Source: Halomonas sp. LBP4 (GTDB lineage: Bacteria; Pseudomonadota; Gammaproteobacteria; Pseudomonadales; Halomonadaceae). Taken from it: a stretch of 64,000 bases of DNA. The stretch is taken from assembly GCF_003202205.1 (NCBI RefSeq), contig NZ_PDOG01000009.1:41347-105346 (forward strand), in the 5' to 3' direction. The number at the start of each line of letters is the position of its first letter. Positions within the stretch are counted from its first letter, which is position 1. The position numbers and the translations under genes were made by a program. A model generated the notes under the pieces. It ran no database searches and was not told the DNA's origin. It saw nothing but the letters and a program-made list of their open reading frames with translations. Below are positions 30,560 to 46,313 of the stretch, in pieces.

Positions 30560-31030
30560 TTAGAAACGATAGTGCGAGAAGGCCTTGTTGGCCTCTGCCA
30601 TGCGATGCACGTCCTCACGCTTCTTGACGGCCGAGCCCTTGCCTTCGGCGGCATCCAGCATCTCGCCGGCCAGGCGCTGCACCATGGTCTTCTCGCCACG
30701 ACGGCGGGCGGCATCCACCAGCCAGCGCATGGCCAGTGCCTGACGGCGCGAAGGACGCACCTCGACCGGCACCTGATAGGTCGCGCCGCCGACGCGGCGT
30801 GACTTGACCTCGACCATGGGCTGGATGGCTTCCAGCGCCTTGTCGAAGATCTCCAGCGGCTCTTCCTTGCTACGCTCGGCAACCCTGTCCAGCGCACCAT
30901 AGACGATGCGCTCAGCTACGGACTTCTTGCCGCTGACCATCAGGTGGTTCATGAACTTCGCCAGGCGCTCGCTTCCGAACTTGGGATCCGGCAGGATCTC
31001 GCGCTTAGCCGCAACTCTTCTTCTAGGCAT
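30560..31030 (-). CDS. rpsG: 30S ribosomal protein S7
   Basis: A 156-residue protein that organises the 30S head and in enterics represses the str operon. It starts MPRRRVAAKREILPDPKFGS; the signature RVGGATYQVPVEVRPSRRQA is intact. A 120-bp gap separates it from rpsL. Confidence 0.98.
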   Translation of the reverse strand: MPRRRVAAKREILPDPKFGSERLAKFMNHLMVSGKKSVAERIVYGALDRVAERSKEEPLEIFDKALEAIQPMVEVKSRRVGGATYQVPVEVRPSRRQALAMRWLVDAARRRGEKTMVQRLAGEMLDAAEGKGSAVKKREDVHRMAEANKAFSHYRF

Positions 31031-31150
31031 GATAAGCCCTCTGTAAAGGGTCCTTCAGGTAAACCCGAGACGACCACCGACGGTGGTGCTCGACCTTACT
31101 CTTATCAGACCGATGCCATGTATTCAGTGGGGTTGGCGTGAACCACCCGA

Positions 31151-31525
31151 TTACACCTTGGGACGCTTGGTACCGTACTTGGAGCGCCCCTGCTTGCGGT
31201 TCTGCACGCCGGAGGTGTCCAGGGCGCCACGCACGGTGTGATAGCGCACACCGGGAAGGTCCTTGACACGGCCGCCGCGGATCAGGACCACGGAGTGCTC
31301 CTGGAGGTTGTGGCCCTCACCACCGATGTACGAGGAGACCTCGTAGCCGTTGGTCAGGCGCACGCGGCAGACTTTCCGCAGTGCCGAGTTCGGCTTCTTC
31401 GGGGTAGTAGTGTAGACGCGGGTGCAGACCCCGCGCTTCTGCGGGCAGGCCTGCAGCGCCGGCACGTCGCTCTTGGCGGCCTGGCGCTTGCGCGGCTTGC
31501 GCACGAGCTGATTGATCGTTGCCAT
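31151..31525 (-). CDS. rpsL: 30S ribosomal protein S12
   Basis: A 124-residue decoding-centre protein. The TTPKKPNSALRKVCRVRLTN loop carries the wild-type lysine at the streptomycin-resistance position, and GRVKDLPGVRYHTVRGALD carries the second. It heads the str operon; the 159-bp gap back to rpoC holds a strong hairpin. Confidence 0.98.
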   Translation of the reverse strand: MATINQLVRKPRKRQAAKSDVPALQACPQKRGVCTRVYTTTPKKPNSALRKVCRVRLTNGYEVSSYIGGEGHNLQEHSVVLIRGGRVKDLPGVRYHTVRGALDTSGVQNRKQGRSKYGTKRPKV

Positions 31526-31638
31526 GGTGTGTAGCTGACTCCAATGGGTTGCCTTGCCTTTCCAGCGGGCGCGGGCGCACCCACCCCACTGTTAAAGGCT
31601 GCGCATTCTAATGGCTGACGAGGCTGGCCGTCAAGCAT

Positions 31639-31666
31639 GGCGCCTCCCCCGCCGGGGGGAGGCGCC
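31639..31666 (-). terminator. GC-rich hairpin between rpoC and rpsL, no T-tract
   Basis: A perfect 12-bp inverted repeat GGCGCCTCCCCC / GGGGGAGGCGCC around a 4-nt loop, 18 bp after the rpoC stop. On the minus strand it is followed by mixed sequence and not a T-run. It may be an RNase-processing or mRNA-stabilising stem, or a weak terminator. Confidence 0.5.
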
Positions 31667-31684
31667 AGGTGGCATCGCCCGTCG

Positions 31685-35905
<4,221 letters not shown>

Positions 35906-35915
35906 TGGGAGGCTC

Positions 35916-39992
<4,077 letters not shown>

Positions 39993-40148
39993 CTGTATTC
40001 CCCAGCTTGTTCACCATGGGTGACCGATGCGTGGTCGGCGCCACCCGACGGGAGCGGCTCCGTCAGGCGATGAAGGCAAGCACCGCGTCGGGTTGCTCGC
40101 CTTCGGAATTCGGCTGGCGGCTCTGCTCATGCAGAGGCCAGTGACAAC

Positions 40149-40187
40149 AGAAAAAGGCCGGCAGCGGGTGTCCCGCCACCAGCCGTG
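40149..40187 (-). terminator. Attenuator between rplL and rpoB
   Basis: On the minus strand a GC-rich hairpin built on GCGGG-ACA-CCCGC with outer GGC/GCC pairing ends in GGCCTTTTTC, within the 232-bp rplL-rpoB gap (39993-40224). This is where the partial terminator that lowers rpoBC relative to rplJL lies in other gammaproteobacteria. Confidence 0.7.
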
Positions 40188-40224
40188 GAAGCTTACGCAG
40201 CGCGTGAAGCCATGGGCACAAGGA

Positions 40225-40596
40225 TTACTTGAGCTCCACGCTCGCGCCGGCTTCTTCCAGCTTGGCCTTGGCCGCTTCGGCATCGTCCTTGGACAGGGCT
40301 TCCTTGATGGTCGCCGGTGCGCCGTCGACGGCACCCTTGGCTTCCTTCAGGCCCAGGCCGGTAATCTCGCGGACGACCTTGATCACGTTGACCTTCTTCT
40401 CGCCGACAGCGGTCAGCACCAGGTCGAACTCGGTCTGCTCTTCAGCGGCTTCAGCTTCACCACCACCCGGGCCGGCCACGACGGCGGCAGCGGCAGAGAC
40501 ACCGAACTTCTCTTCCATGGCTTCGATCAGGTCGACGACTTCCATGACGGACATGTCGGCGACGGCGTTGATGATGTCTTCTTTGGTCAGTGCCAT
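40225..40596 (-). CDS. rplL: 50S ribosomal protein L7/L12
   Basis: A 123-residue stalk protein: N-terminal dimerisation helix (MALTKEDIINAVADMSVMEV), an Ala/Gly hinge, and the C-terminal factor-binding domain (KVNVIKVVREITGLGLKEAK, VDGAPATIKEALSKDDAEAA). It is 90 bp after rplJ. Confidence 0.98.
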   Translation of the reverse strand: MALTKEDIINAVADMSVMEVVDLIEAMEEKFGVSAAAAVVAGPGGGEAEAAEEQTEFDLVLTAVGEKKVNVIKVVREITGLGLKEAKGAVDGAPATIKEALSKDDAEAAKAKLEEAGASVELK

Positions 40597-40686
40597 TTTC
40601 AGGTTCCTAACTTTGCGGGAGCCTCGGTCGGCCGAGAGCTCGAGGATTCAATATTCGATTCGGACTGCGCGCAGGAGTTCGCCTGA

Positions 40687-41190
40687 TCAGGCGGCGGCTT
40701 CCTGCTTCTGGTCGCGCAGCGCGGCGAGGGTACGAACCAGCTTGCCGGCAGAAGCCTCCTTCATGACGGACATCAGCTTGGCGATCGCCTCATCGTAGGT
40801 CGGCAGCGTTGCCAGGCGGTCGATGTCGCTTGCCGGAATCAGCTCACCTTCGTAGGCCAGCGCCTTGACTTCAAAGTCCTTCTCACCCTTGGCGAACTCC
40901 TTGAACAGGCGGGCGGCAGCGCCCGGGTGCTCGTAGGAGAAGGCCAGCATGGTCGGACCGGAGAAGGTCTCGTCCAGAATCTCCCAGGGAGTTCCGGACA
41001 GGGCGCGGCGTGCCAGGGTGTTGCGCACAACACGGATCTGCACGCCATTCTCGCGGGCCTGCTTGCGCAGGTCGGTCATCGCGCTGACCGCGACGCCACG
41101 AGAGTCGGCAACTACGACGGAGAGAGCGTCCTTGGCGGCTGCACTGACCTCGGCAACAATCGCCTTCTTGCCTTCGAGTGCTAGTGGCAC
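40687..41190 (-). CDS. rplJ: 50S ribosomal protein L10
   Basis: A 167-residue stalk base protein that binds L7/L12 dimers; in E. coli it autoregulates the rplJL mRNA. It starts PLALEGKKAIVAEVSAAAKD after the initiator. Two GTG codons lie in frame at 41199 and 41190. The second is preferred because AAGGAG sits 8 bp before it, whereas it directly abuts the first. It lies between rplA and rplL. Confidence 0.95.
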   Translation of the reverse strand: MPLALEGKKAIVAEVSAAAKDALSVVVADSRGVAVSAMTDLRKQARENGVQIRVVRNTLARRALSGTPWEILDETFSGPTMLAFSYEHPGAAARLFKEFAKGEKDFEVKALAYEGELIPASDIDRLATLPTYDEAIAKLMSVMKEASAGKLVRTLAALRDQKQEAAA

Positions 41191-41464
41191 AGTGATCACT
41201 CCTTCGTGCCGGAACCTCGAACGAGGGCTCCGGTGGTTACCATCTCTCCCGCCCCGGCGCTCGAGCGTCGGGGCGGGAGTCCTGGGTGATGGTGCTCACC
41301 AGATATCTGGCGGCACACCATCTGCGCAGGCCTCCCGGTGGAAGATTAAGCCGCCCTTCACGAGGAGGGGCGGCGCCTGCGGTCTTTGACGGTGCCCCGC
41401 CGGCACGTTCGGCAACCATGCACGGGGACCGCAAAGTTCTTGCCTGTTGCCGTCGAACCGCCGC
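41191..41464 (-). promoter_or_regulatory. L10 operon leader (rplJL 5' region)
   Basis: A 274-bp gap between rplA and rplJ. On the minus strand it contains a strong stem, CTCCCGCCCCG / CGGGGCGGGAG (41246-41279), 55 nt before the rplJ start, plus weaker stems further upstream. In related bacteria this leader binds L10-L12 to repress translation. I infer the same role from position and structure; no promoter was clear enough to mark. Confidence 0.55.
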
Positions 41465-42157
41465 TCAGACCAGCGCGGAGTGGTCGACGGTGATGCCCGG
41501 GCCCATGGTGGTGGACAGGGTCACCTTCTTGAAATAGATACCCTTGGAAGTGCTCGGCTTGAGCCGCTTGAGGTCGGCGACCAGCGCTTCCAGGTTGCCC
41601 TGGATGGCGGCGGCGTCGAAGTCGACCTTGCCAAGGGTGGTGTGGATGATGCCGTTCTTGTCGGTACGGAAGCGCACCTGGCCGGCCTTGGCGTTCTTCA
41701 CCGCGGTGGCGACATCCGGGGTCACGGTGCCGACCTTGGGGTTCGGCATCAGGCCGCGCGGGCCGAGGATCTGGCCCAGCTGGCCGACCACGCGCATGGC
41801 GTCCGGCGAGGCGATGACCACGTCGAAGTCGAGCTGACCCTTCTTGACCTGCTCGGCCAGGTCGTCCATGCCGACGATATCGGCACCGGCTTCCTTGGCG
41901 GCATCGGCGTTGGCACCCTGGGTGAAGACGGCGACACGCACGTCCTTGCCGGTACCGTTGGGCATGACGGTAGCCCCACGCACGACCTGGTCGGACTTGC
42001 GCGGATCGACGCCCAGGTTGATGGCGACGTCCAGGGACTCCTTGAAGTTGACGGTGGACAGCTCGGCGAGCAGTGCCACGGCTTCCTCGAGGGAGTACAC
42101 CTTGGTGGTGTCGACCTTTTCCTGGATCAGCTTGGCGCGCTTGGACAGTTTAGCCAT
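41465..42157 (-). CDS. rplA: 50S ribosomal protein L1
   Basis: A 230-residue L1-stalk protein; in E. coli it represses rplKA by binding the leader. It starts MAKLSKRAKLIQEKVDTTKV; GPRGLMPNPKVGTVTPDVAT is the L1 signature. It is 2 bp after rplK. Confidence 0.98.
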   Translation of the reverse strand: MAKLSKRAKLIQEKVDTTKVYSLEEAVALLAELSTVNFKESLDVAINLGVDPRKSDQVVRGATVMPNGTGKDVRVAVFTQGANADAAKEAGADIVGMDDLAEQVKKGQLDFDVVIASPDAMRVVGQLGQILGPRGLMPNPKVGTVTPDVATAVKNAKAGQVRFRTDKNGIIHTTLGKVDFDAAAIQGNLEALVADLKRLKPSTSKGIYFKKVTLSTTMGPGITVDHSALV

Positions 42158-42159
42158 GA

Positions 42160-42591
42160 TCAGAGACCCTCCACGTTCAGGCCCATGCTGCGGGCGCTAC
42201 CGGCAATGGTACGCACCGCGGCGTCGAGATCGGCAGCCGTCAGGTCCGGCTCCTTGGTCTTGGCGATCTCCTCGAGCTGCTCGCGGGTCACGGTACCGAC
42301 CTTCTTCTTGTTCGGCTCACCGGAGCCGGACTTGATGCCAGCCGCCTTCTTCAGCAGGACCGCGGCGGGCGGGGTCTTGGTGACGAAGGTGAAGCTGCGG
42401 TCGGAGTAGACGGTGATGACCACGGGAGTCGGCAGACCCGGCTCGATGTCCTGGGTGGCCGCGTTGAAGGCCTTGCAGAACTCCATGATGTTGACACCGT
42501 GCTGACCCAGCGCGGGGCCCACGGGGGGACTCGGATTGGCCTTGCCAGCTGCGACCTGCAGCTTGATGTAAGCCTGTACTTTCTTGGCCAT
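42160..42591 (-). CDS. rplK: 50S ribosomal protein L11
   Basis: A 143-residue GTPase-centre protein: MAKKVQAYIKLQVAAGKANP, SPPVGPALGQHGVNIMEFCK, and a C-terminal 23S-binding domain ending GSARSMGLNVEGL. The ATG at 42591 is the family start; the frame runs 15 codons further upstream into the intergenic region. It is preceded by a 235-bp gap holding a repeat element. Confidence 0.98.
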   Translation of the reverse strand: MAKKVQAYIKLQVAAGKANPSPPVGPALGQHGVNIMEFCKAFNAATQDIEPGLPTPVVITVYSDRSFTFVTKTPPAAVLLKKAAGIKSGSGEPNKKKVGTVTREQLEEIAKTKEPDLTAADLDAAVRTIAGSARSMGLNVEGL

Positions 42592-42628
42592 GATTGACTC
42601 CAGTTGGGTAGTAGCGCCTCGGGAAACA

Positions 42629-42758
42629 CTGCTCAAATGTCTGCGCGGGCGAATCGCTGCGTTACGCGCTGCTCGACATCCTCACCTAGTACCGCATAGG
42701 CTCCGGTGTCTGCGCTGCGTGCGCCTTGCGCTTCATCCCGCTCGCCAATTTGTTCAGC
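42629..42758. repeat. Candidate dispersed intergenic repeat (REP/MITE-like)
   Basis: A roughly 130-bp unit between nusG and rplK whose ends are imperfect inverted repeats (GCTCAAATGTCTGCGCGGGC and, reversed, GCTGAACAAATTGGCGAGCG). I recognise the internal phrase GCTCGACATCCTCACCTAGT as one that recurs between genes in halophilic gammaproteobacteria; this is from memory, not a search. It lies in the leader of rplKA. Confidence 0.5.
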
Positions 42759-42826
42759 GTCCCCCTTGCGGCTCCCCGGGTTACGCGGCCCGCCCGGGGC
42801 CGCATCGCAAACGTCAGGCCGAGAGG

Positions 42827-43360
42827 CTATTCCTTCTCGACCTGCGCGAATTCCAGTTCGACAGGGGTCGCGCGACCGAAGATCAGCACGCTGACCTGCA
42901 GGCGACTCTTGTCGTAGTTGACCTCTTCCACCACGCCGTTGAAGTCGGCGAAGGGCCCATCGACCACGCGCACGGACTGACCCGGCTCGAACAGGGTCTT
43001 GGGACGCGGCTTGTCGGTGCCGTCCTTCACCCGACGCAGGATGGCATCGGCCTCCTTCTGGGTGATCGGCGCCGGCTTCTCCTTGGTCCCACCGATGAAC
43101 CCCATGACGCGCGGGGTCTCGTTGACCAGGTGCCAGGTCGCATCGTCCATCTCCATCTCGACCAGCACGTAGCCGGGATAGAACTTGCGCTCGCTCTTGC
43201 GGCGCTTGCCATCACGCATCTCGACGACTTCTTCGGTCGGCACGAGGATCTCGCCGAAGCGCTCCTCCATGCCATGCATCTTCACGCGCTCGATCAGCGA
43301 GCGCATGACATGCTTCTCGAAGCCGGAGTAGGCGTGCACGACGTACCAACGCTTGGACAT
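42827..43360 (-). CDS. nusG: Transcription termination/antitermination protein NusG
   Basis: A 177-residue elongation factor that binds the RNA polymerase clamp, Rho and S10. The NGN domain starts MSKRWYVVHAYSGFEKHVMR and continues FYPGYVLVEMEMDDATWHLV. The C-terminal KOW domain is GQSVRVVDGPFADFNGVVEE. The frame is open much further upstream, but the ATG at 43360 is standard. It is 8 bp after secE. Confidence 0.98.
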   Translation of the reverse strand: MSKRWYVVHAYSGFEKHVMRSLIERVKMHGMEERFGEILVPTEEVVEMRDGKRRKSERKFYPGYVLVEMEMDDATWHLVNETPRVMGFIGGTKEKPAPITQKEADAILRRVKDGTDKPRPKTLFEPGQSVRVVDGPFADFNGVVEEVNYDKSRLQVSVLIFGRATPVELEFAQVEKE

Positions 43361-43368
43361 GGAAACTC

Positions 43369-43737
43369 CTAACCAATGACGCCGGACATCGCCCAGCCAA
43401 GAAGGGTGTCGATCAGCCACAGCATCAGACCGACCACCAGCACGGCCACCAGCACGATGCCCGTGGTCTGCACGGTCTCCGGGCGCGTCGGCCATACCAC
43501 GCGCTGGATCTCCTTCTTCGCGCTCTTGGCCAGCTCGGTGAGCTCGCGCCCCCGGGTCGTGGTCAGGGCGACCAGCGCCGCCACGATGCTCAGGGCGACG
43601 ACACCCAGCACGCGGTAGAGGAGCGCCTGATCGGCGAAGTAGGTATTGCCGACGACGGCCAGGACCAGCAGAGTGACGACAACCGCCCACTTGAGCCCGT
43701 CGTGGCGCGACTCCTGCACCTCGGCGCTATGCTTCAT
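43369..43737 (-). CDS. secE: Preprotein translocase subunit SecE
   Basis: A 122-residue translocon subunit with three hydrophobic helices: WAVVVTLLVLAVVGNTY, LLYRVLGVVALSIVAALVAL and IVLVAVLVVGLMLWLIDTLL. The essential amphipathic segment is AKSAKKEIQRVVWPTRPETV. I use the ATG at 43737 (MKHSAEVQE); upstream in-frame residues overlap tRNA-Trp. It is probably transcribed together with that tRNA. Confidence 0.96.
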   Translation of the reverse strand: MKHSAEVQESRHDGLKWAVVVTLLVLAVVGNTYFADQALLYRVLGVVALSIVAALVALTTTRGRELTELAKSAKKEIQRVVWPTRPETVQTTGIVLVAVLVVGLMLWLIDTLLGWAMSGVIG

Positions 43738-43809
43738 GAAAACGAGACTCCTCAGGGCGCGGCAATCGAAACATGAAAGTATATGAAATAACGCCAGCCT
43801 GGGGAAGGC

Positions 43810-43885
<76 letters not shown>

Positions 43886-43995
43886 GTACCTGCTCCGCAA
43901 CCGCCCTTTGCGAGCGGCCTGCACGACAGCGGGCGCCATGATAGCGAAAGCCGCTCTACCTGGCAACCCCTTCCCTGCTGACACAGGAAAGAAAG

Positions 43996-44024
43996 AGAAA
44001 AGGCGAGCCGCGGCTCGCCTTTTC
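43996..44024 (-). terminator. Terminator between the tRNA-Thr remnant and tRNA-Trp
   Basis: A near-perfect palindrome AAAAGGCGAGCC/GGCTCGCCTTTT is followed on the minus strand by a T/C-rich run. It is probably the original host terminator after tRNA-Thr, now cut off from that gene by the inserted element. Confidence 0.75.
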
Positions 44025-44025
44025 G

Positions 44026-44081
44026 ATATGGAGCTCATGGACGGATTTGAACCGTCGACCTCACCCTTACCAAGGGTGTGC
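44026..44081. repeat. attL: 56-bp duplicate of the tRNA-Thr 3' half
   Basis: Identical over 56 bp to 61583-61638. It covers the CCA end, T arm, variable loop and the anticodon arm up to the CACACCC strand of tRNA-Thr(GGT), then diverges. It marks the left boundary of the integrated element; the fragment lacks the D arm and 5' acceptor strand, so it is not a working tRNA gene. Confidence 0.95.
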
Positions 44082-44206
44082 GGGCATGATACAGCAACGA
44101 CCACCGGCGTCAACCTCCGACGAAAAGCGGGGCCAAATCAGATATATAGAACATAACTCCGTGGCGACTAATACACGGCGTTGTCGTTGGTTTATCCTAC
44201 CGTTTA

Positions 44207-44226
44207 CTGACCCATTACTGACCCGG
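44207..44226 (+). repeat. 20-bp repeat near attL (matches 61501-61520)
   Basis: CTGACCCATTACTGACCCGG, itself two tandem ACTGACCC units, occurs identically 125 bp inside attL and about 62 bp inside attR. It is a candidate integrase arm-type or excisionase site. Confidence 0.7.
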
Positions 44227-44237
44227 AGAGCTGGCGC

Positions 44238-45680
44238 ATGAACACCACCCCTTCCCAGCAGGCCCGGCCCGGGGCTCGCCACAAGGCCAAGATCACCGCC
44301 CGTGCCGCCTCGGAGTTCCACGCCAACGCCAGCCCCTCGGACCGGCTCTGGGATACCCTGCTGGGCGGCTTCCACCTGATCCGCCGCAAGTCGGCGACCA
44401 GCTGGCGCCTGACCTACCGCAACACCGCTGGCAAGGAACGCACCATCACGCTGGGCCGCTACCCGGCCATGACGGCCGACCAGGCCCGCAAGCTGGCGCA
44501 CGAGACTTTGACTGCGACCTACCAGGGCGATGATCCGCTCGCCGAACGCCAGGCGGCCAAAGAGCATGCCCGCGACCAGGAGCAGCAAACCCTGGTGGCC
44601 TACCTCGCTGGGCCGTATGAGCTGTACCAGAACCGGCGCAAGCGCGGGAGGGCCACCCTCCAGACGCTGCGCCGCGAGTTCGCCGACTGGATGACCAAGC
44701 CGCTGGGATCGCTGACCCGAACCGACGTCGAGCGCTGGCAAGCGGCTATGGAGAAGCGAAAGCTGGCCTTCAGCACCATCCAGCGTGCCTATGGCGCCAT
44801 GCAGACGCTGCTGAACCATGCTGCTGAACGCGGGACGATCGACGCCAACCCGCTCAAGGGAGTCAAGCTGGAGCGGCCGGCCCTCACCGAGAAGGAGCTG
44901 GCTGAGGCCACCACTGCCCGGCGGTACCTGGAAAACCAGGAGGTGGTCGCGCTATTCGCCGGCGTCGAGACCTACCAGGAACAGCGCCGAGAGGATCGCC
45001 GACGCAGCCGCTACCACGGCAAGCCCTGGCTGCCCGACCTGGATGGCGTTGTCTATGTTGACTATGCGCCGCCGCTGATCCTGCTGATGTTCTACACCGG
45101 CTTCCGCCCGGGAGATCTGCACGGGCTGCGCTGGGAGCACGTCAACCTGACCTTCGCCACCGTTCGCAAGGTGATCGAGAAGATCGCCCACAAGCGTCCG
45201 GAGCCACAGACCTTCCCCATCTCGCCCGAGGCGGTGGCGGTGCTGAAGGCCTGGCATGCCCAGCAAGGGGAGCCGGCCACCGGCTACGTCTTCGCCAACC
45301 CCAAGACCGGAGAGCGCTACGACTACACCGCCATCAATCGGCACTGGCGGCGCATCAAGGAACACACCGCACGCCTGGCCAAGGAGAATCACATCCCCCG
45401 GCCGCTGCCCGCCGACCTCGAGCTCTACAGCCTGCGCCACAACTTCGCCAGCCAACTGATCATGAAGGGCGCCGACCTGCTGGCGGTCAGTCGGCTGATG
45501 GGGCACGCCGACATCCAGACCACCATCGAGCACTACGGCCACCTGGCGCCCGACCACAAGCGGGAGTTCGTGAACCAGTTCGGCCGGGACTACCAGGCTC
45601 TGCTCGCCGGCCATCCCGAGTCGCGCACCGGCACCGGCGAGCCCGCCACCTCGCGCGGATCCCAGCTGGGGCAGGCCTAG
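44238..45680 (+). CDS. int: Tyrosine-type site-specific integrase
   Basis: A 480-residue integrase of the P4/phage island type. The N-terminal arm-binding domain (about 1-110) contains WDTLLGGFHLIRRKSATSWR and TITLGRYPAMTADQARKLA. A SAM-like core-binding domain follows (about 120-215), then the catalytic domain. The first catalytic arginine is in MFYTGFRPGDLHGLRW. The R-H box reads YSLRHNFASQLI, with Tyr where many members have His. The nucleophile tyrosine is in MGHADIQTTIEHYGHL. The start follows a GGAGAG ribosome site. It lies just inside attL in the tRNA-Thr 3' half, as expected for the enzyme that integrated the element. Confidence 0.96.
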   Translation: MNTTPSQQARPGARHKAKITARAASEFHANASPSDRLWDTLLGGFHLIRRKSATSWRLTYRNTAGKERTITLGRYPAMTADQARKLAHETLTATYQGDDPLAERQAAKEHARDQEQQTLVAYLAGPYELYQNRRKRGRATLQTLRREFADWMTKPLGSLTRTDVERWQAAMEKRKLAFSTIQRAYGAMQTLLNHAAERGTIDANPLKGVKLERPALTEKELAEATTARRYLENQEVVALFAGVETYQEQRREDRRRSRYHGKPWLPDLDGVVYVDYAPPLILLMFYTGFRPGDLHGLRWEHVNLTFATVRKVIEKIAHKRPEPQTFPISPEAVAVLKAWHAQQGEPATGYVFANPKTGERYDYTAINRHWRRIKEHTARLAKENHIPRPLPADLELYSLRHNFASQLIMKGADLLAVSRLMGHADIQTTIEHYGHLAPDHKREFVNQFGRDYQALLAGHPESRTGTGEPATSRGSQLGQA

Positions 45681-45775
45681 TACCCCGCGGCGGGCCACCG
45701 TAATCACTGACCAGGAAGAGGTTGTCCGGGTGCTGCTGCTGAGGGGCAGCGAAAAAAGGAAACCCCCTTATATAT

Positions 45776-45889
45776 ACTGGATACAGTGGATACAAAGGAT
45801 ACATTCTTCTCTAAGCCGCATGGTTGATCGGTTTTCCTGTATCCATTCCCGCTGTAACCGCTAAAAAGGGAGTGGATACAGTGGGTACA
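45776..45889 (+). repeat. Left GGATACA iteron cluster
   Basis: Three direct GGATACA copies with exact 9-bp period (45779, 45788, 45797), then a conserved block (AAGCCGCATGGTTGA, 45813-45827; CGGTTTT, 45829-45835), one inverted copy TGTATCC (45838), and two more direct copies 9 bp apart (45874 and GGGTACA 45883). The same architecture recurs inverted at 61297-61400. Likely protein-binding sites for replication or integration. Confidence 0.8.
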
Positions 45890-46292
45890 GGCAGCCTCTA
45901 CCTATGGCGCTTGCCTGGTACCCAGGAGATCGTCGCCCACCCGAACTACCCGATCATCTACCGCGGCCCGGGACCGGGGTCGAGGTGGTCAGCGTGCCCA
46001 CACCCGGCAGGAGTACCCGCCGAGCCAGTAGCTCCCCCCCCCTCCGGCCCGCTGCTGGCGCTGTATCCCCCGTCCTGGCGGGCTGCGCTCGGCTCGCTCC
46101 TCCGGCTCGCACCTCTGCCATGACCAGCGCCCCCATCCAGGGACTGACACCGCACTGCCATACATCAGCATTGACTCGCCTGGGCCCAGGCTTGGCACAA
46201 CGGCCGATCTGCGCGACGATGAAGACCAGCTGGCTAGGCCGACGGGCCGAACAGCGGTTTCCCCACCGCTCGCCAGCTCACCTTCCTGGGGA

Positions 46293-46310
46293 TCACACTG
46301 GGGAGTGTGA
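46293..46310 (+). promoter_or_regulatory. Hairpin enclosing the ribosome site of the 302-aa gene
   Basis: A perfect 7-bp inverted repeat TCACACT-GGGG-AGTGTGA. The GGGGAG likely to act as the ribosome site lies in its loop and 3' arm, a few bases before the ATG at 46314. It could be a translational switch or a protein operator. Confidence 0.5.
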
Positions 46311-46313
46311 GTC

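Larger units (their letters stand above)
45681..46313. other. Non-coding region downstream of int with repeat cluster
   Basis: 633 bp without a convincing gene. The first third holds the GGATACA iteron cluster (45776-45889). The rest is GC-rich with only weak open frames whose translations (Pro/Arg/Ser-rich) look non-coding. The last 20 bp form a hairpin over the ribosome site of the next gene. Confidence 0.6.

Noticed and set aside
44029..44104. A tRNA gene at the left end of the element
   Set aside because: Only the 3' half is present; the D arm and 5' acceptor strand are missing, so it is an attachment-site remnant.
45824..46123. Small ORFs in the gap after int
   Set aside because: Translations are Pro/Arg/Ser-rich with no family feature, two frames overlap each other, and the region holds the iteron cluster.
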